In this document: piece after piece, positions 37,636 to 49,627 of the stretch
How the letters are laid out: each line of letters opens with the position of its first letter
Position numbering within the stretch: position 1 is the first letter of the stretch
Translations under genes and position numbers: made by a program
The notes under the pieces: model-generated
Databases searched by the model: none
Told to the model about the DNA's origin: nothing
What the model saw: only the letters and a program-made list of their open reading frames with translations
DNA from: Plasticicumulans acidivorans
GTDB lineage: Bacteria > Pseudomonadota > Gammaproteobacteria > Competibacterales > Competibacteraceae
Assembly: GCF_003182095.1 (NCBI RefSeq)
Contig: NZ_QGTJ01000002.1
Coordinates: 545,762-609,761, forward strand
DNA length: 64,000 nt
Reading direction: 5' to 3'

Positions 37636-38307
37636 TCAGTCGCCGAGCACGCGGGTGATGAACTCGCCGATGGCGGTGATTTCCTCGTAGCAGACCTCGT
37701 GGCCCATCGGATAGCTGTGCCACTCGGGCGCGTAGCCGAGCTGTTCGAGCTGCCGGCGTGCCTGCTCGCCCCAGGGATAACGCACCACGGCGTCGATCTC
37801 GCCGTGCGCCATGAACAGCGGCGTGGCGGCATTGGCGGGCGAGCGTTCCGCGGCGAGCGTGGCGGCGAGCGGCACGTAGCCCGACAGCGCGATCAGCCCG
37901 GCCAGCCGTTCTGGATAGCGCAGGCCGACGTGCAGCGTCATCGCCGAGCCCTGCGAAAAGCCGGCGAGGATGATGCGTTCGCTGGGGATGCCGCGGGCGT
38001 TTTCGCGCGCGATCAGCGCGCGGATGCGGGTCGCGGAGTCGCGCACGCCGCTGGCGTCCTCGGCGCGCGGAATCTCCACACCGAGGATGTCGTACCAGGC
38101 GCGCATGACGAAGCCGCCGTTGATGGTGACCGCGCGCATCGGCGCGTGCGGAAACACGAAGCGCACCGCCAGCGCCCGCGGCAGGCGCAGCTCGGGGACG
38201 ATCGGTTCGAAATCATGGCCGTCGGCGCCGAGTCCGTGCAGCCAGATGACGCTGGCGGTGGCCGGGGAGGCGGGTTCGATTTCGACGGTCGGCAGCAGGT
38301 CGCTCAT
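37636..38307 (-). CDS. Carboxylesterase/phospholipase, alpha/beta hydrolase
   Basis: 223 residues. VIWLHGLGADGHDFEPIVPE is the oxyanion region, the nucleophile Ser stands in LAGFSQGSAMTLHVGL, Asp in GEIDAVV and His in PMGHEV. This is the small cytoplasmic carboxylesterase family (EstB of Pseudomonas, human APT1-like), active on short acyl esters. The start at 38307 gives the family length; a longer frame upstream is read-through from the lptM side. Confidence 0.92.
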   Translation of the reverse strand: MSDLLPTVEIEPASPATASVIWLHGLGADGHDFEPIVPELRLPRALAVRFVFPHAPMRAVTINGGFVMRAWYDILGVEIPRAEDASGVRDSATRIRALIARENARGIPSERIILAGFSQGSAMTLHVGLRYPERLAGLIALSGYVPLAATLAAERSPANAATPLFMAHGEIDAVVRYPWGEQARRQLEQLGYAPEWHSYPMGHEVCYEEITAIGEFITRVLGD

Positions 38308-38395
38308 GGCGCGGGTCCTTGGGGCGAAAGGGCGGACGCGGCCGAGTGTACCCGCCGCGCTATACTCGCCACCCCTGTTTTTCGGAGCCGCCGCC

Positions 38396-38527
38396 ATGAA
38401 GCGCCTCGCCTCCATCCTGTTCGTCGCGCTGGTGCTGGTCGGCCTCGCGGCCGCCTGCGGCCAGAAGGGGCCGCTGTACCTGCCCGAGCAGCAGCCGGCC
38501 AAGCAGACCGCGAAAAAGAGCGGCTGA
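38396..38527 (+). CDS. lptM: LptM-like small lipoprotein
   Basis: 43 residues: signal peptide, lipobox LAAAC with Cys21, then [11 protein letters not shown], the conserved LptM (YifL) motif. LptM mimics LPS at the LptD barrel and helps its oxidative maturation. lptM directly before lysA is a conserved pair in proteobacteria. A TATACT box at 38361-38366 may be its -10 element; no good -35 is seen. Confidence 0.92.
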   Translation: MKRLASILFVALVLVGLAAACGQKGPLYLPEQQPAKQTAKKSG

Positions 38528-38573
38528 GGCCGACTTTTTCCGCCGATCCCCCTCAACGCCCGAGTTCACCCGC

Positions 38574-39821
<1,248 letters not shown>

Positions 39822-39829
39822 GGCCGGGC

Positions 39830-40252
39830 ATGGACACGCCGGTCTTCGTCAACCCGCCGGCGGCGGCCATCGCCGAGTGCCTGCGCCGCGTGCGCACCAT
39901 CGCCGTGGTCGGTCTGTCGGCGCACCCCGGCCGGCCGAGCCACGACGTCGCCGCCGCGCTGCAGCGCATGGGCTACCGCATCCTGCCGGTCAACCCGGCG
40001 ATCAGCGCGGCGCTCGGCGAAACCGCCTATGCCGATCTCGCCGCGCTGCCGCTGGTGCCGGATCTGGTCGAGGTGTTCCGCGCCCCGGAGCACGTCGCCG
40101 CGATCGTCGATGACTGCATCCGCCTGCGGCTGCCGGCGCTGTGGCTGCAGGACGGCGTCATCGATGCCGTGGCCGCCGCCCGCGCCCGCGCCGCCGGCAT
40201 CTTCACGGTGATGGACCGCTGCGTCTGGCGCGATCGCGTGCGCCTCGACTGA
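39830..40252 (+). CDS. CoA-binding domain protein, YccU-like
   Basis: 140 residues with a single Rossmann-like CoA-binding domain: RTIAVVGLSAHPGRPSHDVA, LPVNPAISAALGETAYADL, VEVFRAPEHVAAIVDDCI and WLQDGVIDAVAAARA. Function unknown. It starts eight bases after the lysA stop and is probably in the same transcript. Confidence 0.87.
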   Translation: MDTPVFVNPPAAAIAECLRRVRTIAVVGLSAHPGRPSHDVAAALQRMGYRILPVNPAISAALGETAYADLAALPLVPDLVEVFRAPEHVAAIVDDCIRLRLPALWLQDGVIDAVAAARARAAGIFTVMDRCVWRDRVRLD

Positions 40253-40259
40253 AGCGGCC

Positions 40260-41345
40260 TCAGAACAGTTCGAGCTGCACCATGCGCGACTCGGGCTGCG
40301 GCGTTTCGAAGCCCGACACCGTCAGCCCGAGCAGGCGCACCGGCCGGCTCGCCACCTCGGTGCGCGCCAGCAGCGCCGGCAGCAGCGCGACGATCGCCTC
40401 GCGGCTGCCGAGGCTGGCATCGGCGACGGTCTGGCTGCGCGTGTGCGTCTCGAAGCCGGCGTAGCGCACCTTCAGCGTCAGCGTGCGCCCGCGCAGGCCG
40501 CGGTGCTGCAGGTCGCCGGCGACTTCCCCGGCGATGGCGTCGAGTTCGTCGCGGATGCGCAGCGGGTCGTCGAGGTCGCGGGCGAAGGTGGTTTCCGCGC
40601 CGAGCGACTTGCGCTCGCGGCTCGACTGCACCGGGCGCTCGTCCTCGCCCAGCGCGAGCTGCGCGTACCAGCGCCCGGCCTTGCCGAAATGCGCGACCAG
40701 CTCATCGACGCTGCGCAGCTTCAGGTCGGCGCCGGTGGCGATGCCGAGCGCGAGCATGCGCGCCTCGGTGGCGCGGCCGATGCCGTGGAAGCGGCCGATC
40801 GGCAGCCGCGCGATGAACGCCGCGCCCTGCTCGGGCGTGATCACCGTCAGCCCGTCCGGCTTGTCGAGATCGGAGGCGAGCTTGGCGAGGAACTTGTTGT
40901 AGGAGACTCCGGCCGAGGCGCTGAGCTGCGTCGTCGCCCGGATCGCCTGGCGCAGATCGCGGGCGATCAGCGTCGCCGAGCCGCGGCAGGTGCTGACGCC
41001 GCTGACGTCGAGATAGGCCTCGTCGAGCCCGACCGGCTCGATGATATCGGTGTAGCGCGCCAGCACGCCGTGGATCTGCCGCGAGACCTCGCGATACGCC
41101 TCGAAGCGCGGGCGCACGAACACCGCCTGCGGACACAGCCGGTAGGCCTGCGCACAGGGCATCGCCGAGCGGATGCCATAGCGCCGCGCCTCGTAACTCG
41201 CCGTCGCCACCACCCCGCGCCCCTGCGGATCGCCGCCGACCACCAGCGGCCGCCCGCGCAGCCGCGGATCGTCACGCTGCTCGACGGCGGCGTAGAAGGC
41301 GTCCATATCGACATGGATGATCTTGCGTTGAATTTTGTCATTCAT
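40260..41345 (-). CDS. dinB: DNA polymerase IV, 5' end replaced by an integrated element
   Basis: 361-residue Y-family translesion polymerase. HVDMDAFYAAVEQ and VGLDEAYLDVSG hold the catalytic acids, ASAGVSYNKFLAKLASDLDK and GRFHGIGRATE are typical, and the C-terminal QLELF is a sliding-clamp motif. The integrated element joins the gene at codons RKIIHVD. The first residues MNDKIQ and everything upstream belong to the element, while the original 5' end sits 12 kb away (53254-53310). No clear ribosome site precedes the new ATG. An 18-bp palindrome covers it. No LexA-type box is visible. Confidence 0.95.
   Translation of the reverse strand: MNDKIQRKIIHVDMDAFYAAVEQRDDPRLRGRPLVVGGDPQGRGVVATASYEARRYGIRSAMPCAQAYRLCPQAVFVRPRFEAYREVSRQIHGVLARYTDIIEPVGLDEAYLDVSGVSTCRGSATLIARDLRQAIRATTQLSASAGVSYNKFLAKLASDLDKPDGLTVITPEQGAAFIARLPIGRFHGIGRATEARMLALGIATGADLKLRSVDELVAHFGKAGRWYAQLALGEDERPVQSSRERKSLGAETTFARDLDDPLRIRDELDAIAGEVAGDLQHRGLRGRTLTLKVRYAGFETHTRSQTVADASLGSREAIVALLPALLARTEVASRPVRLLGLTVSGFETPQPESRMVQLELF
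41305..41327. repeat. Left attachment core (att), inside dinB codons
   Basis: 23-bp sequence that starts ATATCGACATGGATGAT, with TTGCG at its end. A copy with one mismatch (C here, T there) lies at 53261-53283. On the minus strand it encodes RKIIHVDM of DinB. It marks the crossover between the host gene and the element's left end. Confidence 0.85.
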
Positions 41346-41351
41346 GACAAA
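41334..41351. promoter_or_regulatory. 18-bp palindrome over the new dinB start codon
   Basis: TTTGTCATTCATGACAAA: perfect 8-bp arms around a two-base centre. It includes the dinB ATG (41343-41345) and lies on the element side of the att core. Such a site could be an operator or a recombination-directionality-factor site; no binding protein is identified. Confidence 0.55.
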
Positions 41352-41387
41352 TAGTTACTTTGTAGTTTTGAGTGCCTTTTCGCCTAT

Positions 41388-41452
41388 ATGTACCGTTAGA
41401 TGTACCGTTTTTTCACTGGCTGACCTCGGACAGCCTCGGACGATTACGGACC
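41388..41452. repeat. Left integrase arm-type repeats
   Basis: Two ATGTACCGT boxes 12 bp apart (41388, 41400), then GGCTGACCTCGG and CTCGGAC boxes about 10 bp apart (41425, 41435, and a weaker one near 41446). The same arrangement with the same spacing is found at 53100-53163, in direct orientation. This is the usual look of integrase arm-binding sites near attachment ends. Confidence 0.65.
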
Positions 41453-41461
41453 TGCACACGC

Positions 41462-42088
41462 TTACTGCGGTGGCTGCGGGCGCTTGCGCAGGCTGAGCAC
41501 GGGGCGCGGTGACGGGGTGTCGGTGGTGCCGGGGGCGGGCGCTGGTGGCGGGCTCTGGTCCGGTGCGGGCTTCGTCAGACGGCCAGCGCGGGCGCGTGTA
41601 ATCACGGCAGCGGTGGCCGGGCGGCTGGTGGCGGGCGTCGGCTTGCCTGTGGCCTTGGCGGCAGCGCGTTGGCGGGCGCGGGTGGTGGCCTGTTCCTGCG
41701 CCTTCGCCTTCGCCTGCTCGGCCTTCCTGCGTCGCTCGGCACGGGCTGCTGTCGCGTTGCCTTCGACTTCGAGCCGGGCGCAGGCCTGCGCCTGGTGTTC
41801 GGTGGCTGGCGCCTCGACTGGCTGCCCGTCGAGGTTCACGCGCGGCCGGCCGGCGGCGACGGCCGCGACGTAGGTGCGCGACAGGCACCAGCGGCGCAGC
41901 GCCCACAGCACGGCCGGTGCATCGGCGGCCGGATCGGTCGCGATGTGCGCGGCGAGCGGTTCGCGGATGCCGATTGCGAGCGGTGCGACGGCACCCGGAT
42001 CGGTGCCGAAGGCGGCCGGGAAGCGGCGGGCGAGGTAGTCGAGCGCGGCAGCGGTACGCGCGCGCTTGCTGGTCGGGTTCGGGTTCAT
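41462..42088 (-). CDS. ProQ/FinO-domain RNA chaperone of the element
   Basis: 208 residues. The N-terminal half is a FinO-like domain: ALDYLARRFPAAFGTDPGAV, IGIREPLAAHI, WALRRWCLSRTYVAAVAAGR and VNLDGQPVEAPATEHQAQA. The C-terminal half is Ala/Arg/Lys/Pro-rich and disordered, like the tail of ProQ. These proteins bind structured RNAs and terminator hairpins. It is the last gene before the dinB junction. On mobile elements such proteins often control copy number or transfer, so a role in the element's own RNA regulation is a reasonable inference. Confidence 0.85.
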   Translation of the reverse strand: MNPNPTSKRARTAAALDYLARRFPAAFGTDPGAVAPLAIGIREPLAAHIATDPAADAPAVLWALRRWCLSRTYVAAVAAGRPRVNLDGQPVEAPATEHQAQACARLEVEGNATAARAERRRKAEQAKAKAQEQATTRARQRAAAKATGKPTPATSRPATAAVITRARAGRLTKPAPDQSPPPAPAPGTTDTPSPRPVLSLRKRPQPPQ

Positions 42089-42210
42089 GACAGCGAGACT
42101 CCGGCGCGCGGCTGATCGCGCCGCGCCGGGGCTGATGTTCGCAGACCCGGCGCGCGGGCGCAGCCTGTGAGGTTCCCGCTATTTCCCGATTGAGGTCGGA
42201 ATATCCCGCT

Positions 42211-42630
42211 TTATTTCGGCGAACAGCACGGCTGCGCGGCCCTTTCCTCAGCCGTATCAGGCGCCGTCGCCGGCGGGCCGGTGTGCGCGCTGGCGGGAGG
42301 TGTCACAGCGGCGGCAGCGCCATCTGGGCGCTTGCGAGCTTCGGCCAGGATGTAGCGCACACGCCGTTCCGAGATTCCGAAGCGGCGCGCCAGCTCGATG
42401 AAGTTTGTTCCGTCGAAGCACTCGGCAATCAGCCGGTCGCGGCGTTCCCGATAAGTGCCGGACGTGATGTAAGGCGCGGTGCCGCCCCATGACTGGCTGA
42501 CTTCCTCGACGATGCGCAGCGCGAGTGTGCGTGCTTCGTCCGCCGAAGCGCCAAGAATCCTCAAAGCCATCAATTCCGAAATGGCTTCAAGATGCTCCAT
42601 GAATTCGTTTCCGGCTTTTCTTCTGCTCAT
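42211..42630 (-). CDS. Mor-like transcription activator
   Basis: 139 residues. SWGGTAPYITSGTYRERRDR begins the Mor (phage Mu middle-operon regulator) fold and IAECFDGTNFIELARRFGIS ERRVRYILAE gives its helix-turn-helix. The C-terminal 40 residues are Ala/Pro-rich. The upstream region is very A/T-rich, with TTGACG/TAGAAT-like elements. A second in-frame ATG 30 bases inside has an equally good ribosome site. It probably activates an operon of the element or of a helper phage; the target is unknown. Confidence 0.75.
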   Translation of the reverse strand: MSRRKAGNEFMEHLEAISELMALRILGASADEARTLALRIVEEVSQSWGGTAPYITSGTYRERRDRLIAECFDGTNFIELARRFGISERRVRYILAEARKRPDGAAAAVTPPASAHTGPPATAPDTAEERAAQPCCSPK

Positions 42631-42804
42631 GAATAACCAGAAAATGACTGATTTATAATAACTTTATAAAACAAGTCTGCATTCTATGGTTTTTTGACAT
42701 ATTCACGTCAAGTCGTCGAATTTAATCAACTTTCATCCGAAGCAGGCCGCAAGGTGCGGGACAGGCTGTGAAGCCGTGCGGCGGTGCGCGCGCGTTTGTG
42801 TAAG

Positions 42805-43074
42805 CCCCCTATGTCTCCAAAGTGGGGACTTTGGGGACTCGATGAAAACCGCCTTCCAGATCATCGGCTTACAAATGCGAGCACCCGAAATTCCGGGGAC
42901 ACGCCGGGGACATTTCCGGGGACACGACGGCTGGCTTCTGGGAGGTGTCCCCGGCAGAGTCCCCGAAAGTCCCCGTAAAGTCCCCACGATTTCGGCAAAG
43001 TGCCTTCACAAGCAAATGAATAAACAGCACTTTTTTTGCGAGTCCCCAAAGTCCCCAATTCTGGAACATAGGGG
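42805..43074. other. Iteron-type candidate replication origin
   Basis: Eleven GGGGAC boxes in mirror arrangement. Plus strand: 42824, 42833, 42895, 42906, 42918. Minus strand (GTCCCC): 42947, 42959, 42969, 42980, 43042, 43051. Spacing is 10-12 bp inside each inner group and 9 bp in each outer pair. The outer ends form a long inverted repeat starting GCCCCCTATGT. A/T-richer stretches separate outer and inner boxes. The helicase-primase gene lies next to it, as in the ori of satellite P4, whose alpha protein binds repeated boxes (established for P4; inferred here). Confidence 0.65.
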
Positions 43075-43103
43075 GCTTTCTGCAATTTCTGTTGCCGGGA
43101 TGT

Positions 43104-43136
43104 AAAAAACCCGCCGGGGCAGATTGCACCGGCGGG
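43104..43136 (-). terminator. Terminator after the helicase-primase operon
   Basis: Minus strand stem CCCGCCGG/CCGGCGGG (43110-43117 with 43129-43136) followed by six T. It lies 80 bases past the helicase stop and keeps transcription out of the origin-like region. Confidence 0.85.
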
Positions 43137-43215
43137 CGCTGATCGGATCGGTTCTGGGCTCGGGTCTGGTGGCTGGCGTCGGGGAGGCTGCGCCGGTGGC
43201 TCGCGTGTGCGCTGC

Positions 43216-46538
<3,323 letters not shown>

Positions 46539-46542
<4 letters not shown>

Positions 46543-46787
46543 GCGGCCTCCCCGTCGCCCAGGCTGGTGAACAGTTCGGCATCGGCCACACCGGCGCCGG
46601 CCTCGGCGTCCACCAGCGGCGCGGCGACGGCGTACAGCGCCAGGGCGAGCTGTGCCGCGGCGTGCGGGCTCAACGTGAACGGCCCGAGCGTGACACGGCC
46701 GGCGGCATCGAGGCGCGGCGCGAGGATCTGCGAGGCGCTGCCCTCCCGGCAGGTGACGGGCACGGTGATGCAGACGGGATCAGCCAC
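46539..46787 (-). CDS. Small element protein, unknown (82 residues)
   Basis: Begins with GTG (MADPVCITVPVTCREGSASQ) inside the last codons of the upstream gene, eight bases overlapping, and ends overlapping the next gene by four bases. Mid-part APRLDAAGRVTLGPFTLSPH. No family recognised. Confidence 0.6.
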
Positions 46788-47007
46788 GGCGCGCGCCCTC
46801 GACGGCGGTGCCGTCCTGGTCGAAGTCGAACAGGTAGGCCGCGGCGTAGTGGCGGGCGAAGTCCACCAGCGCGAAGCGCGCGAGCCAGTCGACCGAGCAG
46901 GTCGCGTCGGCACTGGCGATGCCTTGCAGCGTGGCGAAGGTGTCGCGCGGAATGGCGACGGTGAGCAGCACGGTTTTGCCGTGCAGGACGGGAACGGTTG
47001 CGGGCAT
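46780..47007 (-). CDS. Small element protein, possibly Ash-like (75 residues)
   Basis: Starts MPATVPVLHGKTVLLTVAIP with AAGG upstream, then RDTFATLQGIA. It is the first gene of the primase operon and follows a structured leader. The frame stays open upstream to 47346 (188 residues), including SESDQQEGTMPATV. Ash/Icd-like genes of P4-type elements have a comparable layout with a basic Pro-rich N-terminal part running into an internal start. That comparison rests on memory of the family, not on alignment. Confidence 0.55.
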   Translation of the reverse strand: MPATVPVLHGKTVLLTVAIPRDTFATLQGIASADATCSVDWLARFALVDFARHYAAAYLFDFDQDGTAVEGARRG

Positions 47008-47404
47008 GGTGCCTTCCTGTTGATCGCTTTCAGAGCGACCCCTGAACGGCAGGGGCGCCGGGAGGCTGAAAGCCGTCAACAGAACGGCGCGCGCTTTTCC
47101 CCTCGCGGGTGTCGTATCGGCGCGCCCTCCCGGCATGACTGGCGACGCCCGGCAAGGTGCCGGGCGCCCGTGGACCGGGCATGAAAAAACCGCCATGTCG
47201 GGGCGGGGTTCCGCTGTTGGGGAGCTTTCAGACTCCGGGGCGAAAGCCTGCCCGGCGCGGCGGCGGCCGGCCAGTTGAATGAGGCTATCCAATATCGCTT
47301 TGCGATAGGAAACGGTGAATTGGTGGTGCGGTCTTGATTCAGGCATCAGGCGGCACTCGGCAGGCACGCGCCGGCCAGCGCGCGACCGCCGGCGCGCAGC
47401 AGGA
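47008..47404. other. Leader region between capsid and primase operons
   Basis: No independent gene is certain. It contains the inverted repeat at 47017-47082 and further CTTTCAG/CTGAAAG copies near 47225, plus the open extension of the gene downstream. It probably holds the promoter and regulatory RNA of the replication operon. Confidence 0.45.
47017..47082 (-). promoter_or_regulatory. Large stem-loop in the leader of the replication operon
   Basis: On the transcript CTGTTGACGGCTTTCAG (47082-47066) can pair with CTGAAAGCGATCAACAG (47033-47017) at 15 of 17 positions. Inside it a second hairpin CCCCTG/CAGGGG (47039-47055) can form. The stem ends next to the AAGG ribosome site of the first small gene, so it could control translation or act as an immunity-type RNA. 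Confidence 0.5.
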
Positions 47405-48559
47405 TCAGGGGGCGATGGACTTGTACAGCCCGCGCCAGTCGAGCACCGCGCCGCCGTAGATGTGCCGAATCTTGTACGTGAGCTTGTCGAAGGCGAACAG
47501 GCTGCCGGCGGTTGGCAAGTCCTGCACGAACAGTTCCGGCTCCTCGACGCCGTGCAGGAAGCCGACTTCGATCGTCGGACACTGCTCGGGATTGGCCGAC
47601 ACGCACCAGTCGTTCGCATCGTTCCAGTACCAGACCGCACGCACGTCGAGCCGCTGCCGGTGTAGCCACTGCGCGACGGTCTGCTGCTGGCGCACGAACA
47701 GGTTGTAACCGGCCTCCTCCATCTCGAACGGCACCCACAGCACGCGCGGGCGGATGCCGAGCGGATCGCCATCGCTGTTGCCGGGCGCGGTGCGCTTCTG
47801 CATGGCGGCGATCGCTGCCGCCATCGCGGCGGCCGACAGGGGCGCACTCGCGAGGTTGCCGCGGCTCGCGTGGAACAGCGGCTGCCCGTCGTAGATCGGC
47901 AGATTGAGGCGCAGGAAGTCGAGCACGAAATGCCCGAGCGTGCGCGCCGCGGCTTCGGCAAGCCGCTTCGGGATCAGGCGCAGCGCGTGTACGTCGTCGT
48001 TCTGCACCATCTCCAGCGTGACGGATTCCAGCCCGCCGCGCTTGGTGACACTGTAGGTCGCGGTTTCGGTCGGTGGCGTGGTCAGGGCCGCGTAGGCCCC
48101 GCCCTCGAAAACGACGGGCAGTTCTCCGTAACCGCCCCAGCGCACGCGCTCCTGTGTGCGGAAGCTGTCCACGGGCACGACGGTTGCCAGGTCACGCCAG
48201 ACGGTGAAGCGTGCCAGCCGCGCATCGGTGTACTCGCGCACCAGTTGCCGGCCCAGGGCAGCGCCGAGCACGTTCGCCCAGGCGCTGCTGTCGATGGCTT
48301 CGCGCAGTCGGCCGTCGGCTTCCTGGTTGCGCAGCAGCGCACGCAGCCGGGGCGGGTCGCTGCAATCAACGCGGCCCGTCACCCCCCGATCGCCGGTCAG
48401 GGTGATGTAGCACTCCCGCAGCGAAGTCACGGCGCGGTCGTTCGGATCGAACAGTGCCGCCAGCATCGGCGCGGCCTTCTCGGCGGCATCAACACTGGTG
48501 GTGATGCGCTTCATGCGTGCGCTCAGGCGGTTTTCATAGGTGCCGGGGACGTAGGACAT
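47405..48559 (-). CDS. Phage major capsid protein (HK97-fold type)
   Basis: 384 residues. The C-terminal half is the clearest match to capsid proteins: IYDGQPLFHASRGNLASAPL, GIRPRVLWVPFEMEEAGYNL, TIEVGFLHGVEEPELFVQD and YKIRHIYGGAVLDWRGLYK. Related phage proteins are often fused to a ClpP-like prohead protease at the N-terminus, which is missing here. The ATG at 48559 follows AGGGA; a TTG 15 bases upstream is in frame. It is the only structural gene recognised with confidence in the element, and the coiled-coil gene upstream may encode its scaffold. Confidence 0.82.
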   Translation of the reverse strand: MSYVPGTYENRLSARMKRITTSVDAAEKAAPMLAALFDPNDRAVTSLRECYITLTGDRGVTGRVDCSDPPRLRALLRNQEADGRLREAIDSSAWANVLGAALGRQLVREYTDARLARFTVWRDLATVVPVDSFRTQERVRWGGYGELPVVFEGGAYAALTTPPTETATYSVTKRGGLESVTLEMVQNDDVHALRLIPKRLAEAAARTLGHFVLDFLRLNLPIYDGQPLFHASRGNLASAPLSAAAMAAAIAAMQKRTAPGNSDGDPLGIRPRVLWVPFEMEEAGYNLFVRQQQTVAQWLHRQRLDVRAVWYWNDANDWCVSANPEQCPTIEVGFLHGVEEPELFVQDLPTAGSLFAFDKLTYKIRHIYGGAVLDWRGLYKSIAP

Positions 48560-48598
48560 GGGATTCCCTTGCAAGGCGTTTGCAGTGACGGAAAACGC

Positions 48599-49291
48599 TC
48601 AACGCGCCGAGTAGCCGGCCGCGATCAGCTCGCCGGCGAGTTCGTTCGCGATGGCGCCGGCGAGGCGGTCAAACTCAGCGCTGCGGCCGTCGACCAGCGG
48701 CGGGACTTCGCGCGCATCGTCCGGCGTGATCGTCGGCAGGCGGATGTCGCGGCCGAAGCCGTTCGAGTTGCCGCAGCGAAACCGCACCATCAGCGCCTGC
48801 ACGGCGGCGAGCTGCGCCGCAAGGTCGGCCACCTCAGGCGCCTGCGCCTGGTAGCGCGCGGCCAACTCGGCGAACTGCTGTTCGAGGTGGCGGCCGAGTT
48901 CCTGCCGCGCGTGCATCGCAGCCTGGTCGAGTGCGGGCAGCATCGCGGTGATGCGGGCATTGATGCCGGCCGCGATTGCGCCGGCATCCGCTGCAGCACT
49001 GCGCAGCGGTTCGAGTTCGGCGGCGAGCCCGGCCGCACGCTGCGCGGCGCTGTCCTCGGCACTTAGACGGTGCTCGGTCAGTGCCTCGATGCGCAGCGCG
49101 TCGAGTTCCTGAATGCGTGTTTCAAGCTGCTGGCGGCGCAGCGCCTCGCCGGCGAGGGCCGCACGCAGCTTGGCGACCGATTCGCGCAGTGCGAAGTAGC
49201 TGCGCTGTTCGGGCGCCTGTTCGTTGCCGGCAGCGAAGGTGCAGATCAGCGGCTTGAGAGCGGCGGTCATGCGTTCGATGGTGGTGTGCAT
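48599..49291 (-). CDS. Coiled-coil protein next to the capsid gene, possible scaffold
   Basis: 230 residues. Long heptad-rich helices run from about 30 to 165 (REALRRQQLETRIQELDALR-like; LEQQFAELAARYQAQAPEVA). The last 60 residues are more globular, with FRCGNSNGFGRDIRLPTITP. GGAG precedes the ATG. Size, helix content and position just before the major capsid gene fit a scaffolding protein, but I see no sequence signature that proves it. Confidence 0.55.
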   Translation of the reverse strand: MHTTIERMTAALKPLICTFAAGNEQAPEQRSYFALRESVAKLRAALAGEALRRQQLETRIQELDALRIEALTEHRLSAEDSAAQRAAGLAAELEPLRSAAADAGAIAAGINARITAMLPALDQAAMHARQELGRHLEQQFAELAARYQAQAPEVADLAAQLAAVQALMVRFRCGNSNGFGRDIRLPTITPDDAREVPPLVDGRSAEFDRLAGAIANELAGELIAAGYSAR

Positions 49292-49295
49292 TGGG

Positions 49296-49625
49296 TTACT
49301 CCGAATAAGAAGTTACAGCCTGCGCCAAAAACGCCAGCAATTCCGCGCGCCTTAATTCCATTACACCAAGCTCCGCGAGCGCTGCCACGACTTCCGGCGA
49401 CCGTGGCAAATTCCGAGATTGCGGATAGGCCTGCATAACTCGCTCTATTACGGCGCGGTTTTTCTTGAAATAGCGAGCCAGTGACGAACCGGAAACCTTG
49501 ATGCCTTGTTGTTTTGCCCAGTCTGCCAAACGATCAATCTGGCAGTAATTCATGCGCGCGGCCTCCGCTTCGAGTTGCGCGCGCTGGTGATCCGGCAATA
49601 GCTCGATGGACGAAATACGGGCCAT
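49296..49625 (-). CDS. DUF3486-like protein (Mu gp27 family)
   Basis: 109 residues. MARISSIELLPDHQRAQLEA and QGIKVSGSSLARYFKKNR follow the pattern of DUF3486, found in Mu-like phages beside terminase genes and thought to be the small terminase subunit. An HTH-like N-terminal part and a helical C-terminus (VAALAELGVMELRRAELLAF) are visible. If right, the element would bring its own DNA-recognition subunit for packaging and borrow the motor. Confidence 0.55.
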   Translation of the reverse strand: MARISSIELLPDHQRAQLEAEAARMNYCQIDRLADWAKQQGIKVSGSSLARYFKKNRAVIERVMQAYPQSRNLPRSPEVVAALAELGVMELRRAELLAFLAQAVTSYSE

Positions 49626-49627
49626 GT

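Noticed and set aside
41388..41410. The ATGTACCGT pair as the recombination core
   Set aside because: It lies inside both ends, and the outermost repeat that joins the dinB halves is the 23-bp core at 41305-41327. The ATGTACCGT boxes fit arm sites better.
41346..41460. A LexA box upstream of the new dinB start
   Set aside because: No CTGT-N8-ACAG is present; the 18-bp palindrome has a different pattern.
42776..43105. Protein-coding frames on both strands across the GGGGAC repeats
   Set aside because: The similar peptides read on each strand come from the inverted repeat itself; there is no ribosome site and the repeats fit an origin better.
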